A stretch of 64,000 nucleotides of DNA from Hyphomicrobiales bacterium (GTDB lineage Bacteria > Pseudomonadota > Alphaproteobacteria > Rhizobiales > Beijerinckiaceae). The stretch covers positions 1 through 64,000 of the forward strand of contig CANFLM010000001.1 in the NCBI GenBank assembly GCA_947447895.1, read 5' to 3'. Under the pieces are notes generated by a model. The model had not been told where the DNA came from. It ran no database searches and saw only the letters and a program-made list of their open reading frames with translations. Made by a program: the position numbers and the translations under genes. Shown here piece by piece: positions 45,660-53,854 of this stretch. Numbering within the stretch: the stretch's first letter is position 1; each line of letters begins with the position of its first letter.

Positions 45660-46049
45660 AAATCCGTTGATATTTTTTTGGGGAAATAAGATTACAAGAT
45701 ATAGGCCTTGATGATTTTTCTATAAAAATTGTGTTTTTTCATATATTTGTCTGATTATCAGGCGGTTTTTTGTTCAAAATCAATCATTCGAACGGCTAAG
45801 CCTGTATAATGTTATTTTAATTCGGGCGGGATGCGGCACTGCGAAATTTAGATTTTTTTTACTTGTTCCGAATCTGTGCCTGTCCTGCTCGGGCATTCAA
45901 TTGGGCAGTATTGTGTTCGATTTATTTCTCTCTAACGAGACGCTCTAAGCAGAAGGAGGACCATCACAGCCTGCGAACTGCGATGGTCTCGAAGTGACAT
46001 TGGATCAAACCCCGGACAATCGTCGAGTTTGACTTGTTATCGGTCTGTA
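45660..46049. other. 390-bp AT-rich region between mucR and the glycine-zipper gene
   Basis: No supportable ORF was found. The right part (45900-46049) lies downstream of the minus-strand lipoprotein gene and contains mixed-composition sequence; the left part is AT-rich and belongs to the mucR upstream region. Confidence 0.5.
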
Positions 46050-46322
46050 TTACCGGTTGCGGCAGACACGACGCTGGTAATATTCGCTGTAATAGCAACG
46101 ACTGTGCCGATGGGAGCGGGTCATGTCGGCAGCCACAGCGCCAACGGCCGCGCCGGCAACACCGCCGATGATGGCACCTCCAGCTGTACCCGAAGCTACG
46201 CCGCCGATGATCGCACCGCCTGCGCCGCCAATCAACGCGCCTTGCCCCATGCGCTCGTCTCTTGCACTCGCGCAGGCTCCCAGACACAGGCTCAACGCCG
46301 TCACGATAATGATATTTTTCAT
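46050..46322 (-). CDS. Glycine-zipper lipoprotein (YMGG/OmpA-like zipper)
   Basis: This 90-residue protein has a lipobox LCLGAC and a Gly/Ala-rich membrane-associating segment with repeated GGAGGAIIGG and GGAIIGGVAGAA motifs, the glycine zipper. A basic Tyr/Cys-containing tail follows. The GGAG site fits ATG 46322, not the longer start. Such small zipper lipoproteins insert in the envelope; the exact role is unknown. Confidence 0.85.
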   Translation of the reverse strand: MKNIIIVTALSLCLGACASARDERMGQGALIGGAGGAIIGGVASGTAGGAIIGGVAGAAVGAVAADMTRSHRHSRCYYSEYYQRRVCRNR

Positions 46323-46476
46323 CTTGCTCTCCATAACAAATTTCAAATTTTAAATCGTCTTGAATAATCGAATTTATGTTTTGGTAATTCCCATCTTGAA
46401 TATAAATCGGGCCTCTCATATCAAAATTACGAATTTTTATTTAATTTGAGAGATTTATACTGAAAGTCAGAGGTAA

Positions 46477-47499
46477 TTATTCATGCAGCCATTGGACGAT
46501 AGGCGGCCAAAACAGGGTCAATGTTTGATGGCCCATGAATAAAGCGAGATGGCCACAAGGGGCGCGTGACAGTGTAATGGCATCGGGCGGTGTGCCCACC
46601 AGCGCGATGGTGGCCAGAATCTGTTCCATGGAGACGATCCGGTCCTTCTCTCCCGCCAGCAGATAGATCGGGCAGGTCACCGCTTGCAAATCAACGCGCC
46701 GGTCTAGTGCATGGAAGGTTCCTTCAGCCAGCCGGTTATCGCGGTAAAGCCATTGCACGACTTGCCAGAAATAGGGGGCGGGCAGATCAAGCACGCGTTC
46801 GTCCCAGCCTTTGAGCGCATTGATTGCCTGCTTTTGAACCTCCGGCGGGTGTGATTTGGAGATTTGCAAAGCTTCGTCAATGTTCGAGTCCCGCTCCAGA
46901 TCATAGGGCCAGAGCCATCGAATATCTCGGCCATGCACAATCGGCTGTGCGAAGAGCCCCCATTGGCTGGCCCAGTAATCAACCGCCTGCGACAGGCCGA
47001 ACCTGCTCAGACTTTGTGCCAAGCCCTGGGCTGTCCGCAGGGATCGGGGCAGATGGGCATGAAAATCCACCGGCGCCCCAGCCATCACCAGGCGCCTGAT
47101 TTTATTGGGAAACAAAGCGGTATAGATCAAGGACAGCCATCCCCCCTGGCACAAACCGATCAGATTGACCTTGTCGCCGTGGTGATCAACGATTTGATCC
47201 AGCAGTTGCAATTGCGTGCCGATGGTGTGGTTTGCTGATTGGGCGCTCGCAGAAATCCACTCGATCAAACTCAGCCGCTCGATGCCGGTGGTCTGCAGCA
47301 CCTCCATCAGGCTGTAACGCGGTGCCAAATCCGCCAAAGTCGCATCGTGCAAAGCCAGCGGCGAGACGACGACTGTCGGGATCGACGCTGACGGCGAACC
47401 GCCGCGCAGTTTCGGGCGCGAATAGTCGTGCACAAGCACACGCTCGGGATCAAAAATCGCGGCTGAATAGGTTCGTATAGCGTTTAAGGAGGTCATCAT
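46477..47499 (-). CDS. PHA-synthase-like alpha/beta hydrolase with Cys nucleophile
   Basis: This 340-residue alpha/beta hydrolase has the nucleophile box GLCQGGW, with Cys in place of Ser as in class III polyhydroxyalkanoate synthases. Acid Asp lies in GEKDRIV and catalytic His in CGHLALF. It is shorter than PhaC of classes I and II and has no PhaE, PhaP, PhaA or PhaB nearby. It may therefore be a PHA-synthase relative with a different substrate. No ribosome site is clear at the start. Confidence 0.8.
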   Translation of the reverse strand: MMTSLNAIRTYSAAIFDPERVLVHDYSRPKLRGGSPSASIPTVVVSPLALHDATLADLAPRYSLMEVLQTTGIERLSLIEWISASAQSANHTIGTQLQLLDQIVDHHGDKVNLIGLCQGGWLSLIYTALFPNKIRRLVMAGAPVDFHAHLPRSLRTAQGLAQSLSRFGLSQAVDYWASQWGLFAQPIVHGRDIRWLWPYDLERDSNIDEALQISKSHPPEVQKQAINALKGWDERVLDLPAPYFWQVVQWLYRDNRLAEGTFHALDRRVDLQAVTCPIYLLAGEKDRIVSMEQILATIALVGTPPDAITLSRAPCGHLALFMGHQTLTLFWPPIVQWLHE

Positions 47500-47726
47500 C
47501 GACAGTCATGCCTTGAAAAGGAACGCGCGAAAACAAATCCCAGCCCGCAGCCAAGCGCGCCGGTGAGGGCCAAGGGAACACTTGCGGTATCAGTGACGAG
47601 GCCGGACTCTCCGGCAAACACTCCGGCCGATCACTTAAGGTGCGACCTCGGCCGGATGTTTTCAGCTGTAGCCAGCCGGAGCGTGGTGTGGCGCAGCCCA
47701 TGCTGCTCCGGCTTCAATGCTTGTGG

Positions 47727-48752
47727 TCACATCGCATTTGCAGCAATGCGCTGTTTTTTTTTGGCCAGTGTTTCCGAAGGTTTTTCGCCGAATTTTTCTT
47801 TGTAATACTTTGAAAACAGTGAAGCGCTGGGAAAACCCAGATCGTAAACCAGTGTTGTAATATTCATATTGTCATTGGAATTTGTCAGCTTGGTTTTGGC
47901 CAGGTTCAGCCGTTCGTTGCGCAGCCATTCGCAAGGCCGGCAGCCGAAATATTTCCTGAAACCGTATTGCAACGAGCGCGATGACAGGCCGCTGATTTTT
48001 TCCATGGTTGTCAGGTTGATCTGGTCTTCGAGATGGGATTTCAGGTATTCGCACAACCGTCTGATTTCCGTGCGGACACCATAATCCTTGCGGTCATTGA
48101 TGTGATGGTCTTCAAGCAGGTTTTTGTTCATCATCAGCACAAGTGTGCGATAGATGATCTCGTCGATCCCCGAAATTGTCAGGGCACCTTGCTGGCCATT
48201 CAGCTGGTCGATCTGATTGAAGATATTCAGAAAAATCTGGTTGAAAGAAATACCGCACATGTAAAGCGGTAAAACAACCGAACCTTCCTTGGTTAAATGG
48301 TGGTCTGTTGCGGCATCGCTGCCGTTCATGGCGTTGATGGTGTTGTTAAGGCGGCCCAGATCGATGCCAATCGCTGCCGAGGAGCCTTTGGACGATTTGA
48401 CGGATTTTTCATGGGACTGGTCAAACAGAATGTTTTCACCCTCGGCCAACCGGAACGATCCATGATGGTTGTTGTGCTGGTTTTCGCCATTCAAGGGGAT
48501 CCAGATCTCGCAATCCCGTTCCTCTGTCATTTCAAAATAGAAGGATGAATGGGAGAAGGTCATTATTTTGGTCTGGTTGATAATTGTCGATGTAAATTTT
48601 TACCTGAATTCGTTGTGTGAACCGAGGCTGCTGATTAATCTTAACCGTGGCGAGTGCTTGTCGAATGCCGCGCCAAAATCTGCAATGTTGTTGAATTTTT
48701 CTGCGTTGCTATCGCCAAAAATCAATTGCGGTATGCTTTTGTATTTGTTCAT
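47727..48752 (-). pseudogene. AraC-family regulator interrupted by an in-frame stop
   Basis: The intact C-terminal part (from ATG 48563) is an AraC-type regulator whose two HTH motifs are in residues 195-275 (for example LVYDLGFPSASLFSKYYKEKFG). The same frame continues upstream without any other break to ATG 48752, giving the N-terminal MNKYKSIPQLIFGDS and FDKHSPRLRLISS. It is interrupted only by TAA at 48600-48602. After the stop, KFTSTIINQTKIMTFSHSSF continues a normal AraC cupin-like domain. Full length would be about 341 residues, typical of the family. A start at 48563 has no ribosome site. It may regulate the exopolysaccharide locus, or have lost function. Confidence 0.8.
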
Positions 48753-48769
48753 GGTCTAAAAATCCCCAA

Positions 48770-49065
48770 ACGCACACTTTTAAAACAAATAGTATCGTCT
48801 CAATTTTCAAATTATTATATATTTCATAAATAAAATATATAATTTGCGAAAAATTCGGTTTTCAATTTTTTTTATAAATATTTGTATATAAAAATTTTTT
48901 GATGTTTTTAATCTAAAATAAAACAAAATATTTTTTTAAATTAAATTAAATAAAATTTTATAATTTAAATTATTTCTATGATATATATCAATTTAATATT
49001 GATATGTAATATAAAAAATAATTATTTTTTAATTTCAATTTCAATTTTTTTATCGGCTAATTTTA
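48770..49065. other. Extremely AT-rich island (left flank of exopolysaccharide locus)
   Basis: About 250 bp are nearly pure A and T, with runs such as TTTTTTT and AAATTAAATTAAAT and no ORF. It separates the AraC gene from the exopolysaccharide locus. Such DNA is preferred by MucR and H-NS-like silencers and often marks transferred DNA. Confidence 0.7.
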
Positions 49066-49637
49066 TTAATTGATTGGCTTTCAGTTTGCTCGGACGGGAA
49101 TAAGTTGTTTGCAGAGGGGTCTTAATAATGTCCCCCACAGGCAAGACGGATACCAGGGTCTTTCTATCCGATTTGGCCAATTCCCCCGCTTCGAATCGAT
49201 CCGGTCCGTATTGGCGTTCTGGTTGAAATCCCGAACTGGATCCAGGCTTCCACAACAAGGGGACCTTTGTCGGGAGCGGACATTAGGATCGCTTCACAGG
49301 AAGGATCATCAAAGGATGGCCAATACCCGACCGTGAGGCGCGGATGTTGTCTCTCCCGAGACGGACCTGAGCCATCGGCTTGCGTTCGTTCGGAAATTCG
49401 GAGGGGCAGGCCTGGCAAGTCGGGCTTGAACGGCTTAGGGAGGTGCCCGGTGCAATACCAGTATATCAAGCGTGATGGTGATGATTGCCAATTCCGGCCA
49501 GAACCGACCGGCTGATTGTCGCATTCATCATGCCGAGGTCGAAACGGCCTTACATTGCCTTTCAAGAAACCGGACAATACCGAATGGCGCGGATACAGAT
49601 CGGGCCTTGAGATTTCTCTTTTCCATATCGACACGGG
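49066..49637. other. GC-rich block without a recognisable gene
   Basis: This region has gene-like composition between AT islands. Several overlapping ORFs on both strands (up to 165 codons on minus) give products I cannot match to any family, none with a good ribosome site. It could be a decayed gene or a non-coding element. No terminal inverted repeats were seen. Confidence 0.5.
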
Positions 49638-49664
49638 CAGGTGATCAAACCGCATGATCACCTG
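49638..49664. repeat. Perfect 10-bp inverted repeat downstream of the last EPS-operon gene
   Basis: CAGGTGATCA (49638-49647) and TGATCACCTG (49655-49664) are exact inverse complements separated by 7 nt. They lie 25 nt past the stop of the minus-strand gene at 49689. No T-run follows on that strand, so it may be a rho-independent-like stop without tail, an mRNA-stabilising hairpin or an operator. Confidence 0.65.
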
Positions 49665-49688
49665 TATGTGTGTTGTTTCGAATTCCCG

Positions 49689-50318
49689 TCAAAGAATGAT
49701 TGTTTTGTCATTGTTCAGTTCGTAATAATTGTCCTGAAAATCCTGGTCAGCGATAATGACAGGATAGTTGTTTTTGAAATTGAAATGTTTGGTAATATCA
49801 ATCTGGTGCGAGACAAAATTGACATCGCGGAATTTGAGTGATGATCTGAGTAAAATGAGCGGGTTGTTTGAATTGAAACTCGCTCTGGTGACGATCTTGT
49901 TGTATCTGAGGCACACGACGGGCCGTTCCTGTGAGAAGGTCACAATGCCGACACTGTTGACATCAATATAAAACGATATTTTCGGTCTTTCTTCGTCGAT
50001 ATAATATCCCAGCAATCTGTTTTTTGCTTTGAGGATAAAGATGGGCAACCCGGTGTCTTGATCTTCCAATCCCGTATAGCCGCCGTTTGTCTCCAGCATA
50101 TATTCAACATTCGACCGGCCTGTGATGATCGATGAAAACAGGAAGGCATGGGAGAAATCAGCTTTGACAATGCTGGGCTCTTGGGTCCCATAATTCAGCA
50201 TTTGCGCCAGGATATCATCGCAATAGCTTTCGGATGATTGCTCCGAGGTAATGATCCGTGACACATGCGGAATTTTATCTTGACGTAAATTCTGAATTTC
50301 CTCGAAATAATGTGTCAT
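49689..50318 (-). CDS. Unknown protein, last gene of the exopolysaccharide cluster
   Basis: This 209-residue soluble protein is rich in Asn, Ile and Phe. Segments such as AFLFSSIITGRSNVEYMLE, GLPIFILKAKNRLLGYYI and KISFYIDVNSVGIVTF suggest a beta-rich fold. There is no signal peptide. The best start is ATG 50318, with a GAGGAG site. AT content is higher than in the neighbouring exopolysaccharide genes, as for the PHA-synthase and AraC region. I do not recognise it. A role in the polymer pathway is only suggested by position. Confidence 0.7.
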   Translation of the reverse strand: MTHYFEEIQNLRQDKIPHVSRIITSEQSSESYCDDILAQMLNYGTQEPSIVKADFSHAFLFSSIITGRSNVEYMLETNGGYTGLEDQDTGLPIFILKAKNRLLGYYIDEERPKISFYIDVNSVGIVTFSQERPVVCLRYNKIVTRASFNSNNPLILLRSSLKFRDVNFVSHQIDITKHFNFKNNYPVIIADQDFQDNYYELNNDKTIIL

Positions 50319-50475
50319 ATAAAACTCCTCGTTCATGGTGTATGAATGCCATGTCATTGGATGACGGTCATAAAATAATAGTTATTAAAATACGAAACAG
50401 ATATATGGAAAAGTCGATATTGATTTAAATATTATAATATTTACGAAGCATATTTATTCATTATTTGATTAAATT

Positions 50476-50922
50476 TTAATTTTTGATAATTTTATTTATA
50501 AATAGTTTAATATCATCCATCGTGCTTTTTGTAATATCTTTATCGATTTCCATTGTGGTTCTGGTTTTGAAATCCACTTCGGTCGCCTGCCGCAACAAGG
50601 CCAGTGATCTGGGCGGGGCCACCATAATGATGGCCGCATCCGCATGGGTCTTGGCATAGGCCATAAACTCTTTGGACAGCATCCGGATAAAACGCATTTT
50701 GTCCTGCTCGTGATAATCGGGAGATTCGACGGCACTGGTGGGGCCGCTTTTGTTGCTGGTCCGCCCAGGCGGGCTGCTGCCCGACAGATGCGAGCTGGCG
50801 GCCAGCTCGTTGTGGAATTCACGGTCGATCTTCAGCGTATTGGTGCCATTCACGGCCTGGCTATGCATGATCAGGCCACGCTTGGCATCGCAGATCAGGA
50901 TGATATGGCTGATAGGGGGCAT
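50476..50922 (-). CDS. Host-attachment-family protein (PF10116-like)
   Basis: This 148-residue protein has the family landmarks. N-terminal IILICDAKRGLIMHSQ comes first, then KMRFIRMLSKEFMAYAKTHA, IIMVAPPRSLALLRQA and the C-terminal EIDKDITKSTMDDI (E-x-D-K-D-x-T). The name comes from work on plant-attachment genes, but the biochemical activity of the family is unsettled. Lysine-rich tail. A GAAGGAC site precedes ATG 50922. It lies between galE and the unknown gene, so it may contribute to attachment through the polymer. Confidence 0.88.
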   Translation of the reverse strand: MPPISHIILICDAKRGLIMHSQAVNGTNTLKIDREFHNELAASSHLSGSSPPGRTSNKSGPTSAVESPDYHEQDKMRFIRMLSKEFMAYAKTHADAAIIMVAPPRSLALLRQATEVDFKTRTTMEIDKDITKSTMDDIKLFINKIIKN

Positions 50923-50962
50923 GGTGTTGTCCTTCGGGTTTCATCCGCAGTGCGGTGTGCAG

Positions 50963-51952
50963 TCAGGCTGAAGAGGATTGTCCGAGTTTTTTCTCCCATT
51001 CGAATGCGTGCCGAACCAATGTGGCCAGATTGTCGTTGCGGGGGACCCAATCGAGCGTGCTACGCAATTTGCTCGTATTGGCAACCAGCGAGGTCGGATC
51101 TCCGGCGCGCTTATCGACCAGGCGGACCGGAAAATCGTACCCTGACACTCTTTTGACGGTTTCAATGACATCGAAGACCGACGCGCCACGTCCATAGCCG
51201 CAATTGATGACAGTGTTGGGATACCCCTGTTTCAGATAGTTCAACGCCTGATAATGCGCATCGACCAGATCAGCCACATGGATATAGTCGCGGACACAAG
51301 AGCCGTCTGCCGTCGGATAGTCGGTGCCATAGACCAGCAATTCAGGCCGCCTCCCGAGGGCTGCTTCGCAAGCGACCTTGATCAGATGGGTGGCGTTGCG
51401 GGTCGATTGTCCGGTCCGACCCTGCGGATCGGCTCCGGCGACATTGAAATAACGCAATACTGCATAAGTCAGTCCATGCGCTTGGGCGGCATCCTGCAGC
51501 ATCCATTCGACCATCAATTTGGACCGGCCATAAGGGGAGGCGGGATTTTTCTCGCTCTCCTCCGTGACCAACGGATCCTGTGTATCGCCATAGACCGCTG
51601 CTGTGGACGAAAAGATGAAATGCTTCACGCCATGTTTGACAGCCAATGCGATCAGCGTGCGGCTTTTTGAGGTGTTGTCCCGGTAATAGTCGAGTGGAAC
51701 GGCTATACTTTCCGGCACAACAATCTTGCCGGCAAAATGGATGATCGCGCTGATCTGATGGTCGCGCAAAATGCGTTCGACTGTTGGCTCGTCGGCAATA
51801 TCGCCAACGACCAAGCGCATGTTGCGTGGCACAAGATTGATGTTGCCGGTCGACAGATCATCAAGAATAACAGCATCCTGGTTGTTGTCCTGCATCAGCC
51901 AGCTCATATGGCTGCCGATATAGCCCGCGCCGCCTGTGATCAAGATTGTCAT
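50963..51952 (-). CDS. galE: UDP-glucose 4-epimerase
   Basis: GalE interconverts UDP-glucose and UDP-galactose, here probably supplying UDP-galactose for the polymer. The 329-residue extended SDR has the Rossmann motif ITGGAGYIGSHMS, VVPESI, FSSTAAVYGDT with catalytic Ser, and YGRSK (catalytic Tyr and Lys). C-terminal GYGRGASVFDVIE and RAGDPTSLVAN are standard. I prefer ATG 51952; a start at 51967 adds five residues. Gene order places it after the cupin gene and before the host-attachment gene. Confidence 0.95.
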   Translation of the reverse strand: MTILITGGAGYIGSHMSWLMQDNNQDAVILDDLSTGNINLVPRNMRLVVGDIADEPTVERILRDHQISAIIHFAGKIVVPESIAVPLDYYRDNTSKSRTLIALAVKHGVKHFIFSSTAAVYGDTQDPLVTEESEKNPASPYGRSKLMVEWMLQDAAQAHGLTYAVLRYFNVAGADPQGRTGQSTRNATHLIKVACEAALGRRPELLVYGTDYPTADGSCVRDYIHVADLVDAHYQALNYLKQGYPNTVINCGYGRGASVFDVIETVKRVSGYDFPVRLVDKRAGDPTSLVANTSKLRSTLDWVPRNDNLATLVRHAFEWEKKLGQSSSA

Positions 51953-51984
51953 GGTTCTGCCTTTCATTGGATGGATAGCGCGGC

Positions 51985-52362
51985 TTAGGTCCGGCTATAG
52001 TCATCTTGGAGCCGCACAATGTCGTTCTCGTCGAGAATGTCGCCTTGCTGCAATTCCAGAATGATCAGATCGGCGGGCCCGATATTGGCGACACGATGAC
52101 GGGCCAAAACCGGGATCTGGACATGGTTGCGGGCTACCAGTTCGCTTGTTTGGCCATTGATCTGGACCTGCGCGCGTCCATCGATTACCAGCCAGTGCTC
52201 GCTGCGGTGGTGATGATACTGGAGGGACAGGCGTTGTCCGGGTTTGACCTCGATTTTTTTGACACAAAAGCCTGCTCCGCTGTCGAGGACGGTCCACTGG
52301 CCCCACGGGCGAAGGCCTGTTTCAAAATTGGTGTAATGATTGGTCCTGATCGCGTGCCGCAT
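51985..52362 (-). CDS. Mannose-6-phosphate isomerase-type cupin domain protein
   Basis: This 125-residue single cupin is like the C-terminal domain of type II phosphomannose isomerase/GDP-mannose pyrophosphorylase. It has the signature FCVKKIEVKPGQRLSLQYHHHRSEHWLV with four metal-site His/Glu and an N-terminal RPWGQWTVLD. The isomerase would supply GDP-mannose if the guanylyltransferase were elsewhere. It lies 3 nt from the polymerase gene stop. A standalone cupin could also be a regulator or epimerase. Confidence 0.85.
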   Translation of the reverse strand: MRHAIRTNHYTNFETGLRPWGQWTVLDSGAGFCVKKIEVKPGQRLSLQYHHHRSEHWLVIDGRAQVQINGQTSELVARNHVQIPVLARHRVANIGPADLIILELQQGDILDENDIVRLQDDYSRT

Positions 52363-52365
52363 GGC

Positions 52366-53784
52366 TCAATGATCCTGAGTTATGATTGGCGGATTGGGAG
52401 AGGACCGACGGGCCATAGCATCACGTCCAATGGCCAGAAAAGCCGCATAGGTCAGAATGCTGGGATGGGCCGCAATGCCGACTTCGGCCAAGCCGAGGAT
52501 GAAAATATAGATGCCGATGTGGCGCGACAGGATGCGGCTGTTGGAGAGCCCGCGGGTCGCAATCGTAAAATGCGAATAGGCGAACGGGATCGTGCCGACG
52601 ATGCCGAGGGTCAGCAGGGATTGCAGCCACATGTTGTGGGCGCCGACGGCGGCATCCGGTTGCCCCCACCACTCGAGGCTGAGCACGGTCTGGGCCGTGT
52701 TGAACCCATGGCCCAATAGAGGGGCCTGAAGGATTTTTTCCCAGACAAATCCCCATAATTCGGTGCGACCTGTTATGGTCAGAATTTCCGACCCGTCTCC
52801 GCCTCTGCTCATGCTTCCCAGCATGTTGGCCGGCAAAGACAGCAGGCCTGTCGACATCAAAACCAGAACCGAACCGACCAGAATTGTTCCGGCCCACACC
52901 AGGGGGCCAAGCGCAGCGCGTGTTTGCAACACAGCAGGAATGGCAAAGGCGGCCGTTATCGCGATCAGCGATGTGCGGCTTCCGGTCATGACAATGATTG
53001 CAAAACCCAGCGCACCCAGTCCGATCGCCAATCGGCGGTTGTTGCGCATCAAGGCCAAAGGAACGCCGAGGCAGATGAAAGAGGCAATTTCCTTGGCCAA
53101 TACATTCGGATGGCTGGCAACGCCGGACAGACGATAGGTGTCCTCGTCACCAATCGAAAGCGCCCAGGACACGCCGGGCACAAACAATGCGGCCGCCAGG
53201 TTCAGAGCCATATACAGGACCATCGATCCCACAATTGTTTTGAAAAACATCCCGTCGGACAATTCGGCCGCAATCGCGGAGCAAAATAACAGGCTGGCCA
53301 CGAGGCTTAATCCGCCCGCTGCCGTGTAGGCCGGTGTGGGGGACCAGAGGGTGGATAGGGATCCCAGCAGGCTGAACAACAGAAATGCGCTGACCAGCCG
53401 GTCACCAAGGAGCTGTTTGTAAGAGGGCCAGCGTGCTGCCGCAACAATGCCCATGGCCAGCCATAGCGCGAGTTTCAAGCCTTTTTGGGCGTCCAGATTG
53501 GTGGATTCGCTCAAATCGCGTTCGATGAAGCTGATATTGGGGACAATCAGGACAAAGCTGGTCATCAGTGCCAGCGCCCATGGCTGGCCTGTAGCCGCCT
53601 GAGCCAGAAACCAGATACCGAAAGCACTCGCAGCCAAAGCCATCGGCACAAAAAGAGCGAATTGGTCGAGCAGGATCACACTCAACAGCCAGGCAAGGCC
53701 GGCTCCGGTGATCAGTCCGACAAGCCCGAAAGACTGGAGGGGATGTGCCATCCGGTCGATAAGATTTTGCACGGTTTTTGGCAT
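52366..53784 (-). CDS. ExoQ/Wzy-like O-antigen ligase/polymerase
   Basis: This 472-residue polytopic protein has about 12 helices. The O-antigen ligase (Wzy_C) domain with GHGFNTAQTVLSLEWW and HNMWLQSLLTLGIVG near residues 330-380 is the predicted catalytic segment. It would polymerise lipid-linked repeat units in the periplasm. ATG 53784 has an AGGAG site; the earlier start at 53829 is less likely. It lies 70 nt from the export gene. Confidence 0.9.
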   Translation of the reverse strand: MPKTVQNLIDRMAHPLQSFGLVGLITGAGLAWLLSVILLDQFALFVPMALAASAFGIWFLAQAATGQPWALALMTSFVLIVPNISFIERDLSESTNLDAQKGLKLALWLAMGIVAAARWPSYKQLLGDRLVSAFLLFSLLGSLSTLWSPTPAYTAAGGLSLVASLLFCSAIAAELSDGMFFKTIVGSMVLYMALNLAAALFVPGVSWALSIGDEDTYRLSGVASHPNVLAKEIASFICLGVPLALMRNNRRLAIGLGALGFAIIVMTGSRTSLIAITAAFAIPAVLQTRAALGPLVWAGTILVGSVLVLMSTGLLSLPANMLGSMSRGGDGSEILTITGRTELWGFVWEKILQAPLLGHGFNTAQTVLSLEWWGQPDAAVGAHNMWLQSLLTLGIVGTIPFAYSHFTIATRGLSNSRILSRHIGIYIFILGLAEVGIAAHPSILTYAAFLAIGRDAMARRSSPNPPIITQDH

Positions 53785-53854
53785 TGAAACTGGCTCCTGC
53801 CGGGTGGACGTCGAACTGACGCGTATCAATTCGTCACGAAATGACGATAAGGTG

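Noticed and set aside
47674..47713. AGCCGGAGC/GCTCCGGCT inverted repeat as a terminator for the AraC gene
   Set aside because: The loop is 22 nt and there is no T-run on the relevant strand, so it is not a good terminator.
49022..49661. Transposase remnant in the left GC-rich block
   Set aside because: No terminal inverted repeats, no DDE-like motif and no similarity that I can recognise.
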